5,514 nt of DNA, from positions 1 to 5,514 of the forward strand of contig DATJYF010000045.1 of NCBI GenBank assembly GCA_035499715.1. The letters run 5' to 3'. The stretch's first letter is position 1; every line of letters begins with the position of its first letter. The notes under the pieces were generated by a model. The model was not told where the DNA came from and did not search any database. It saw only the letters and a program-made list of their open reading frames with translations. The position numbers and the translations under genes are program-made. This DNA is from DASRHD01 sp035499715. Its GTDB lineage: Bacteria; Verrucomicrobiota; Verrucomicrobiia; Opitutales; Opitutaceae. Of the stretch, positions 1 through 5,469 are shown piece after piece.

Positions 1-127
1 GCTGCTGGAGCGCGGCGCGCAGCATGGCGGCCGCATGCTGGTCGCCTGAATGCTCGCCCGCAATGATGAGCAAATCCACGCCGCCGGCGCGCGGCGGAGG
101 CAGATGGAATGGCAATGCCCTAGTCAT
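1..127 (-). CDS. lpxB: Lipid-A-disaccharide synthase, N-terminal part (runs off the window)
   Basis: Only the first 42 codons are present. LpxB is a peripheral inner-membrane glycosyltransferase (family GT19). It joins UDP-2,3-diacylglucosamine to lipid X to make the lipid A disaccharide. The visible peptide has a beta-strand (VDLLII, residues 17-22) followed by AGEHSGDQHAA (23-33). This matches the family's N-terminal signature AGE-x-SGD-x-H, where the usual residue at x is Ala and here is His. The ATG at 125-127 is chosen because it gives a 16-residue Pro/Arg-rich leader before the first strand. A start at the GTG of codon 17 would begin directly on that strand and leave no leader. The gene follows the oxidoreductase on the same strand after 78 bases, an order typical of lipid A clusters. 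The identification rests on a short stretch, but the signature is distinctive. Confidence 0.85.
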   Translation of the reverse strand, partial: MTRALPFHLPPPRAGGVDLLIIAGEHSGDQHAAAMLRAALQQ

Positions 128-145
128 CGCGCGAACCGCAAGGTC

Positions 146-171
146 GGGCCGGCCGGAAAAAACGCCGGCCC
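146..171. repeat. GC-rich inverted repeat between the oxidoreductase and lpxB
   Basis: GGGCCGG at 146-152 pairs perfectly with CCGGCCC at 165-171. An alternative pairing is GGCCGG at 151-156 with CCGGCC at 165-170, around an A-rich loop. On the minus strand the loop reads as a T-run, and no T-run follows the stem, so it is not a classical intrinsic terminator. It lies downstream of the oxidoreductase stop and about 20 bases before the lpxB start. It could attenuate or stabilise the transcript between the two genes, or it could simply be a repeat relic. Confidence 0.45.
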
Positions 172-180
172 CGTTCCATG

Positions 181-206
181 CCCCCCTGTGCCTCCGTGGT
201 TCATTT
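181..206. repeat. Possible relic of a dispersed intergenic repeat
   Basis: The segment contains CCCCTGTGCCTCCGTGGTTC. It closely resembles a sequence of the form CTCTGTGCCTCTGTGGT, which I recall as recurring between genes in many unrelated bacterial genomes, including Verrucomicrobiota. It abuts the stop codon of the oxidoreductase at 206-208. Only one copy is visible in the window, so its repeat status comes from memory of the motif and not from copies seen here. No function is inferred. Confidence 0.35.
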
Positions 207-1207
207 CAACGCCGGGCGATGCGGATCTGCTCCGTGATCGCGATCGCGACCTCCAGCGCGCTCTTGCCCAGCGCACCGCCGACCTTGGGCTGCTTCGCCC
301 GGGCCACGCTCTCGACGAAATGCGCCAGCTCGAGCGCGAGCGGCTCGCCCTTCTCGATCGGGATTTCGTGCACCGGCACCGAACTGTAGTCGCCCGCCTT
401 GGCCAGGCCGATCTTCATTTTCAGGCCGTAGGCGATGATGTCGGTTTTTTTGATGAGGTGGCCGGCCTGGTTCATGAAATCGAGCGACAGGTAGGCGTTG
501 TCCTGGAAAATCCGGATCTCGCGCGCCTTTTTCAGGCTCAGCCGGCTCGCGCTCAGGTTCGCCACGCAGCCGTTCTCGAATTGCAGGCGCGCGTTGGCGA
601 TGTCCTCGGTTTTCGAAAGCACGTTGATGCCCACGCTGTCGAGGCGCGCCAGCGGCGATTTCACCAGCGCGAGCACGATGCCGATGTCGTGGATCATCAG
701 GTCGAGCACGACGCCGACCTCGGTGCCGCGTGTCTGGTAGGGCGCGAGCCGCTCGGCCGTGATGTAACGCGGCCGGTCCGCCTCCTTTTCGAGGAAGGTC
801 ATGACCGGATTGAAATGCTCGACGTGGCCGACCTGCACGAGGCAGCCGTTCTTTTGCGCGGCGGCGAGCACCTGGCCGGCCTCCTCCAGCGAGGCGCAGA
901 GCGGTTTTTCGATCAGCAGATGGCAGCCCTGCGCGAGCAGCGGCAGCGCGATCTCGGCGTGCCGGTCGGTCGGCACGACCACGGAGACCGCGTCGCAGGC
1001 CTCGCCCAGTTCGGCCAGCGTGGCGAAGCGGCGGCAGTTGTGGCGGGCGCAAATCTCCGCCGCGCGGGCGTCGTTCCTCTCGTAGATGCCGGCGAGTTCG
1101 GCGCCGGGCAGCGAGGCATAGATGCGGGCGTGGTGCTGGCCGAGCGAGCCGACGCCGGCGACGCCGCATTTGATTCGCGCGTGGCGCGAAGGTTCAAGTT
1201 TCACCAT
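206..1207 (-). CDS. Gfo/Idh/MocA-family NAD(P)-dependent oxidoreductase, lipid A cluster type (GnnA-like)
   Basis: This is a complete 333-residue cytoplasmic dehydrogenase, a normal length for the family. The N-terminal Rossmann fold carries GVAGVGSLGQHH (residues 15-26), with the dinucleotide-binding glycines G18, G20 and G23. The family's catalytic EKP motif is at 100-102. The C-terminal alpha/beta domain has VGHVEHFNP (126-134) and GVVLDLMIHDI (165-175), where D169 and H173 sit at the usual active-site positions. These motifs, with lpxB directly downstream, match the oxidoreductases of lipid A operons. In Acidithiobacillus, GnnA oxidises UDP-GlcNAc at C3, and GnnB then transaminates it to give the 3-amino sugar. 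No gnnB-like gene is visible here, so the substrate is inferred. The ATG at 1205-1207 is the only usable start near the conserved region (the next in-frame Met is residue 135). It lies inside a dispersed repeat and has no clear Shine-Dalgarno sequence. Confidence 0.9.
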   Translation of the reverse strand: MVKLEPSRHARIKCGVAGVGSLGQHHARIYASLPGAELAGIYERNDARAAEICARHNCRRFATLAELGEACDAVSVVVPTDRHAEIALPLLAQGCHLLIEKPLCASLEEAGQVLAAAQKNGCLVQVGHVEHFNPVMTFLEKEADRPRYITAERLAPYQTRGTEVGVVLDLMIHDIGIVLALVKSPLARLDSVGINVLSKTEDIANARLQFENGCVANLSASRLSLKKAREIRIFQDNAYLSLDFMNQAGHLIKKTDIIAYGLKMKIGLAKAGDYSSVPVHEIPIEKGEPLALELAHFVESVARAKQPKVGGALGKSALEVAIAITEQIRIARR

Positions 1208-1250
1208 TCAAAATTCAGGGTTCCCAGCACCAAGTTCAAGGTTTCTTGAG
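1189..1250. repeat. TTCAA-rich dispersed repeat overlapping the oxidoreductase start
   Basis: The block is visibly AT-richer than its surroundings. It contains two related 14-mers, AAGGTTCAAGTTTC at 1189-1202 and AAGTTCAAGGTTTC at 1232-1245, with TTCAAAATTCAGG between them. Translated, it gives strings such as LNLVLGTLNFEW. I recall such strings as typical of spurious proteins predicted across an intergenic repeat found in many bacterial phyla. It covers the first few codons and the 5' leader of the oxidoreductase gene. A weak hairpin lies at its right edge (GGTTT at 1240-1244 with AAACC at 1258-1262, or TTGAG at 1246-1250 with CTCAA at 1255-1259). Its spread in this genome cannot be seen from one window. 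Confidence 0.55.
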
Positions 1251-1429
1251 AAAGCTCAAACCGCCCTGCGATGGGGCCATAGACCAATGACGCTCCTTTA
1301 GGGATCAGGTGCAGGCAAATGACCCGCGCCCGTTGGCGTTCTGGCCCGGCCTCGACAGACGCAAACGACATCGCGTGTTGTTTCAAACGCACGTCCTGAC
1401 CTTCGGCCACCACATTTCCGTGAAGCGAC
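1208..1429. other. Intergenic region between the accessory operon and the lipid A genes
   Basis: These 222 bases lie between the last operon gene and the oxidoreductase. The part near 1208-1250 belongs to the dispersed repeat. The rest holds no gene I accept. A minus-strand reading frame from a GTG at 1413 stays open to 1201 (70 codons), but its end is the translated repeat and it has no ribosome binding site. A small hairpin is possible at 1327-1338 (CGCC, CGTT loop, GGCG). I see no stem followed by a T-run that would clearly end operon transcription, and no convincing -35/-10 pair for the oxidoreductase, although a promoter for it would be expected here. Confidence 0.6.
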
Positions 1430-2329
1430 TTACTTCCCCGTGATGAAAATCTTCATGACGAAGGCTTGAAGGTTGCTCCAGGTATCCTTTGCGATCATGA
1501 GCTTGAACTGCCCCATATATTTTTTAAACGCGACTCCCTCGGCCACTTTTAAAGCGTCCTCCACTCCGCGATACCGGCCGATCAACACCAAAAGCTGCCC
1601 GGCCAGCAGGCCGACTTCGCGGTAGGCCTGGTTGCAGGCGTCGGCGGCTTTTGCGATCGCGCTCTGCACCGATCGGAGTTGCTCGACGCGCACCAAGCCT
1701 ATTTTGCCGAGCATTTCGCCCATCGGCGCAGTCACCGGATTGCCCATGTACCGCAGCATCTCCGCCGTGATCGAATCCTGGAATTTTTTGATCGCGCGGT
1801 TCATCTCGGCGGCACCTCCGCCGAAGGTTTTTTTGTCCTCCTCCAGGAGCTCCCTCGCACCGAGGAATCCTTTCTCGGCTTTCACCAGCACGTCGCGATC
1901 GGCCGCGAGTTGTTGCTGCAGCTTGTTAAACGCTTTCAGAACCTGTTCGCGTTGGGACGGCGTCGGCCCCGCCGGTCCGATGTTGTCGTAGATCCCGGCC
2001 AGCTGGCCCGCGTATCCGCCGAACCCCATCGCGTACTGCATGAACCGGATCGCCCATTGGAAAAAGTATCCGTTGCCTTCGTTGTAGCTTGAACTTCGGC
2101 CCTTGGCGCGGCGAACGACGGCGCCAATGGCGGGTGCGTCGGTGAAGGGATCCGGAAGATGGATGGTCATCCCGTTTTGCACCACGGTCTCGGCGCCGGC
2201 GGGAATACGGTCGAGATTCGTCGTGTAGTCGCTGATCGCGATGAGCCGGCCGCGCAAAGGGGCGAGTTGCGCGCGCAGTTCGTCCGCCGGCGGCACCAGA
2301 TCCAGTTCAATGGGTTCGGCGAGGCTCAT
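1430..2329 (-). CDS. Uncharacterised alpha-helical protein, last gene of the operon; possible pore-forming toxin-like component
   Basis: This 299-residue protein has no signal peptide. Residues 1-75 look mixed, with a beta-like stretch (TVVQNGMTIHLPDPF, 48-62). An aromatic and Gly-rich helical segment follows (87-115, including YFFQWAIRFMQYAMGFGGYA). Charged helices suited to coiled coil run from 124 to 190. A Gly/Pro/Met segment (195-212) precedes a long C-terminal helical part. Its end carries LAG (242-244), RY (252-253) and AKDTW (280-284). The same signature with the same spacing occurs in the 218-residue protein two genes upstream, so the two appear homologous at their C-termini. The ATG starts 6 bases after the stop of the 821-residue gene. 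No Shine-Dalgarno sequence is evident, which fits translational coupling. I do not recognise a named family. A role as one subunit of a multi-part helical membrane-acting complex is inference from architecture and context. Confidence 0.85.
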   Translation of the reverse strand: MSLAEPIELDLVPPADELRAQLAPLRGRLIAISDYTTNLDRIPAGAETVVQNGMTIHLPDPFTDAPAIGAVVRRAKGRSSSYNEGNGYFFQWAIRFMQYAMGFGGYAGQLAGIYDNIGPAGPTPSQREQVLKAFNKLQQQLAADRDVLVKAEKGFLGARELLEEDKKTFGGGAAEMNRAIKKFQDSITAEMLRYMGNPVTAPMGEMLGKIGLVRVEQLRSVQSAIAKAADACNQAYREVGLLAGQLLVLIGRYRGVEDALKVAEGVAFKKYMGQFKLMIAKDTWSNLQAFVMKIFITGK

Positions 2330-2335
2330 TGCAGA

Positions 2336-4801
2336 TCAGGCGCTGGCATCCTGGCGGAGAAGCCACAGTTTCATTCGCAGCGTTTTCAAGCCTGCGAGCG
2401 AACCGGCGCGCTCAATGGTCGCCGTCCACGTGGTGAAGGGCGTTGGGCTCATGTAGTTGTCCTTGGTGCGGCCGACCGGCCGCCAGCGGGCAAACGGTGG
2501 TTCTGCGCTCTTCGGCTCATATCCGAAATCGAGCGCCGTGCCCTGGGAAACAAAGGTCGCCACCGGCGGCGCCCCGTAACCGTTGGCATAGGTCCCGGCG
2601 GTCGCAACGCGCAGACGGATGACGCCGTCGGCGTCGGGTTCCGCACCGTCCAGATAGAAGCGCGCCTCTTGAATGAAGTAGATGGAGCGCCGGCCATCGC
2701 TCAGCCATTTTTGAAAAGGTGGATCGGCGATCGGAGTCGTCCAGCTCAAGACCGGCTTGCCGGCACCGGGCGATGGCGGCATCCGCAGCACGGCGCAAGC
2801 TCGGCTGGGAAACTCGTTCGCGTCCGCACCTACCACCGGCAGCTCGAAAAAATCCGTGGTCACTTCCTGCACCTGGGTCGGCGGCAGGAACAGTTCGGCG
2901 ACGTCGTTTTTGATCGAATAAAATTCGTCGGCCATGGCCGCGTGGTCCATGATCAGCCGGAGCTGCAGCGGCGTTTCCTGCAGATGGTTGTAGGCATAGG
3001 CGGCGCGGTAGCCCTCCGCCATCACCAGCAGGGATCGTTTCGTGTTGAGCTCGGCCTGGAGCATCATCGCGCGGCAGATGCTCAGCTTTTCCCCCGCCGT
3101 CTTGGCCTGCTCGTGGAGCAGTTCCCACCGGCTGGTGGCGAAGCGGGCCGCATTGAGCTGGGCGCTGATCTCGAGCGCGCGTGACTGCAGGCGGGCGATG
3201 GCCACGGCCTTGGCCCCCAGGCTGCGGCCGTACTCCGCGAGCGTGCGAAGGGCGATATAGTATTCCCTGGCGCCTTTGACCGACCCGCCGCCGTCGCCAC
3301 CGTCGATGAACTCCCGCAGGAGCACCTCCACCTTGACGATAAAGATATTCCAATCGGCCTCGGGATCGAGCACGGCCATCTCGGACAGGTCGGGCAACTC
3401 GATGGTGCCGCGCGCTTCCATGCCCTTGGCCTTGTCGATTTCGGCGGCCTTGGCCATCGCCTGGGCGGCGGCCTTGCCCATTTTGATCATCCGCTCTATC
3501 TGGGCCTTCCACCTTTGCATGGTGGCAACGATCTCGGCCTTGACCGCATCGACGAGCGCCCTGGAAATTTCCTCGGCCAGGTCCCCCATTTCCCTGCCTT
3601 TTGACGCCGCGGTCTCGGCCGCTTTTTCCGCCGCCTTCGGATCCGGCACGTTGGCGCCATAGGCCGCCCCGGCAAACTGCGCCGCCGCACCGATGATTTG
3701 CAGCACGGCTATCGTCATCTTGATCGTGGCGCTTTCGGCCAGGCCGCCCTTGAAAATGATAAAGCTCAGCCGGACGTTGTGTTCCTGCAATTCGTAGCTC
3801 CAAAGAAGCTCCTGGTATTGTTTTTCCAGCGCCTTGATTTCGCCTTCGTTGATCCGGGCAATCGTTTCGAGCGCTTTTTCGTCCGCCACCGACACTTCGC
3901 GCAGTGTCGAGGAAAACGCCTGGACCGTATGCTTGATATCTTCCCGCACCTCCAGGGTGCGAATCCTGTCTTCGTAGTTGCGCAGGACGCCGAGAAAATC
4001 GTCGATTCGTCCCTTGAGGTAAGCCTCGCTCCAGACCGGCACGTATCGCGGGCCGCCGCCGCCGGCAAAAAGGAGCAGGGCGGAAGCCTGGTGGTTCAAC
4101 TGGGCCGCCTCGGCGGCGAATCCGCCCCCGGCGCGGACGATGCCCTGCGTGCACAATACGATCCATCGCAACTGCGCCACGCCCTCGGACAGGCGCGCCG
4201 GTTCAGAAAGCCCGATGCAGGCGGCCGCAAACTGGCCCTTGAGTGTATTCCATAGCTGGGGGTGCCGCGTGACGTCGGCGATTGCATCCGCGAGCCGGGG
4301 ATCCCGCCGGTCGTCAAATGAGGCCACCTGCGTGTCGAAATTTGCCTGTTCGACGATGGCCGTGACGACGACCGGGCCTCTCCCAACCTCGAGACTTTTT
4401 TGCGTCTCAGGCGGCGGCTGCCACTCCTTGCCCTGGCCCGACATGATCCGAAGTTTGCCGTTCCACACCTGCTGCGTGAGAATCTGCACGCCGGTGAACG
4501 GAAACGGCGATTCCCCGGACAGCATGAACGGCGCTGCCGCCGTGACGTCGATCACCCGGGCGGCGAGAAACGTGCTCGGCGCGCCCAGCTGCGGATCATC
4601 GAGCACGAAGGTATCGGCGAACAGGGTGAGAATTTCCCGCCGGGTCTCGCCGCGAGGATCAAGCTCGCGAATGCGTTTTTTCACCCGGCTCGCCAGCAGG
4701 ACCGGCTCGGCGAATATGATATCGTAGCCGGGCTTGCATTGCTCGAACGAATAGGCGTCAGCTCCGCCATGGCTGGCCCTGGACGTGGCTGCGATGCTCA
4801 T
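2336..4801 (-). CDS. Uncharacterised 821-residue protein: N-terminal mixed domain, helical domain with hydrophobic segment, C-terminal beta domain
   Basis: This is the largest gene of the operon, with no signal peptide. Residues 20-160 are rich in short beta-strands (LTLFADTFVLDD, 58-69; STFLAARVIDV, 76-86). Residues 165-285 are helical, and the stretch from about 285 to 345 is charged and suited to coiled coil. A hydrophobic stretch (344-383, including IKMTIAVLQIIGAAAQFAGA, 360-379) follows the F-x-x-G motif FKGG (350-353). An Ala/Lys-rich helix covers 385-460. After a Gly-rich linker (501-507) come more helices to about 640. The C-terminal 180 residues look like a beta-sandwich (RSIYFIQEARFYLDG, 705-719; GTYANGYG, 736-743; YMSPTPFTTW, 783-792). 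From memory, this order of helical region then beta domain with a P-[ST]-P-F-T-x-W motif resembles large uncharacterised fungal and bacterial proteins. It is loosely reminiscent of Tc-toxin subunits. The ATG overlaps the upstream stop (ATGA, 4798-4801), implying coupling. The function is unknown; a membrane-acting or binding subunit is inferred. Confidence 0.9.
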   Translation of the reverse strand: MSIAATSRASHGGADAYSFEQCKPGYDIIFAEPVLLASRVKKRIRELDPRGETRREILTLFADTFVLDDPQLGAPSTFLAARVIDVTAAAPFMLSGESPFPFTGVQILTQQVWNGKLRIMSGQGKEWQPPPETQKSLEVGRGPVVVTAIVEQANFDTQVASFDDRRDPRLADAIADVTRHPQLWNTLKGQFAAACIGLSEPARLSEGVAQLRWIVLCTQGIVRAGGGFAAEAAQLNHQASALLLFAGGGGPRYVPVWSEAYLKGRIDDFLGVLRNYEDRIRTLEVREDIKHTVQAFSSTLREVSVADEKALETIARINEGEIKALEKQYQELLWSYELQEHNVRLSFIIFKGGLAESATIKMTIAVLQIIGAAAQFAGAAYGANVPDPKAAEKAAETAASKGREMGDLAEEISRALVDAVKAEIVATMQRWKAQIERMIKMGKAAAQAMAKAAEIDKAKGMEARGTIELPDLSEMAVLDPEADWNIFIVKVEVLLREFIDGGDGGGSVKGAREYYIALRTLAEYGRSLGAKAVAIARLQSRALEISAQLNAARFATSRWELLHEQAKTAGEKLSICRAMMLQAELNTKRSLLVMAEGYRAAYAYNHLQETPLQLRLIMDHAAMADEFYSIKNDVAELFLPPTQVQEVTTDFFELPVVGADANEFPSRACAVLRMPPSPGAGKPVLSWTTPIADPPFQKWLSDGRRSIYFIQEARFYLDGAEPDADGVIRLRVATAGTYANGYGAPPVATFVSQGTALDFGYEPKSAEPPFARWRPVGRTKDNYMSPTPFTTWTATIERAGSLAGLKTLRMKLWLLRQDASA

Positions 4802-5454
4802 GCCGATCGGGCGCTCGAATCGGATATCTCCACGAAGGCCTTGGCGGTGAAGTCAAACGTGGTCTCGGCGATTTGCTGCCATTTGTCCTTGGCCGAGAAC
4901 AAGCGGGATATGACCAGCCAGTTGCTGAGGTCCTTGAGCGCGTCCGGCGAGGTTTGCTCCACGATGTTTTGGAAGCGGGAGGTGACATTGTTCCACACCC
5001 CGGCAATCTCGCCCAATCCATCGCAAACCTTCCGCAGCTGGTCATTGACCGGGGCAATGCCCAACTGCATCCCGCTGACGTCGAGCACCAGGCGCGCCTT
5101 TTGGGCCGCTTCGGCGTTGAGGGTGGAAATCTGACTCTCGAGTTCGTTGGCGCGCTTCCGGGCCTGCTCGGCGAGGTGACCCAGCACGCCGCCGGCCACG
5201 GCGGAGAGCGGCCAAAGAATGCCTCCGCTCAGCACAAACAGGCCGACGGAACTGCCGGCCGCCGCCGCCACATACTTCGTGTATTCGTCGCGGGCGGCAC
5301 TGAGCTCGCTCTGCGCGATGGTGATGCGGTCCGTGAGGTCCTTGTTGCGTTTGACTGCCTGGGTGTAGATTTCGGAGGATTTGCTGAAGTATTTGCTGAT
5401 GGGCGCCTTCACGTTGACCATTTTGGTGGTGTATTCCAGCAGGTCTTTGCGCAA
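4798..5454 (-). CDS. Uncharacterised helical protein with central hydrophobic hairpin; possible alpha-pore-forming toxin-like component, perhaps 5'-truncated
   Basis: The reading frame from a TTG at 5452-5454 gives 218 residues. Residues 24-60 form a charged helix. A hydrophobic hairpin spans about 61-94, with the sequences VAAAAGSSVGLFVLSGG and ILWPLSAVAGGVLG. A second charged helix follows (95-122), and then a C-terminal helical part. Coiled coil, hydrophobic hairpin, coiled coil is the layout of the membrane-inserting head of ClyA-superfamily toxins (HblB, NheB/C, XaxA/B). The C-terminus has IAG (150-152), RF (160-161) and AKDKW (188-192), matching the 299-residue protein at identical spacing. 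The TTG has no good ribosome binding site; an ATG at codon 12 is the alternative. Upstream codons remain open in the same frame back to a single TAA at 5470-5472, beyond which another open stretch continues. The true protein may be longer and interrupted. The toxin role is inference, and no named family is recognised with certainty. Confidence 0.75.
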   Translation of the reverse strand: MRKDLLEYTTKMVNVKAPISKYFSKSSEIYTQAVKRNKDLTDRITIAQSELSAARDEYTKYVAAAAGSSVGLFVLSGGILWPLSAVAGGVLGHLAEQARKRANELESQISTLNAEAAQKARLVLDVSGMQLGIAPVNDQLRKVCDGLGEIAGVWNNVTSRFQNIVEQTSPDALKDLSNWLVISRLFSAKDKWQQIAETTFDFTAKAFVEISDSSARSA

Positions 5455-5469
5455 GGCCGTCGTCTGCTT

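Noticed and set aside
146..171. Intrinsic terminator between the oxidoreductase and lpxB
   Set aside because: The stem is good, but no T-run follows it on the minus strand; the T-run lies in the loop.
201..1169. 322-codon minus-strand frame overlapping the oxidoreductase
   Set aside because: It is an Arg/Pro/Ala-rich frame-shifted reading of the same DNA with no recognisable motif.
50..1249. 399-codon plus-strand open frame opposite the oxidoreductase
   Set aside because: It is a high-GC shadow of the minus-strand gene. Its product is Arg/His/Asp-rich with no family motif, and it ends in translated repeat sequence. The minus frame has clear Rossmann and EKP motifs.
1201..1413. 70-codon minus-strand frame from GTG 1413 in the intergenic region
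   Set aside because: Its C-terminus is translated dispersed repeat, it starts at a GTG with no ribosome binding site, and the open frame is short for this base composition. A decayed gene cannot be excluded.
2159..3184. 341-codon plus-strand frame across two minus-strand genes
   Set aside because: It spans the junction of two coupled genes on the opposite strand and has the Arg/His-rich composition of an antisense shadow.
2517..4166. 549-codon minus-strand frame inside the 821-residue gene
   Set aside because: It is a shadow frame, dominated by Arg and Gly and of low complexity. The overlapping 821-residue frame has structured composition and proper start and stop coupling to its neighbours.
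4798..5454. Simple two-span inner-membrane protein or phage holin
   Set aside because: The hydrophobic stretch is flanked by long charged helices on both sides, and the C-terminus matches a soluble-looking operon partner. This fits a helical toxin-like subunit better, though prediction tools could overturn it.
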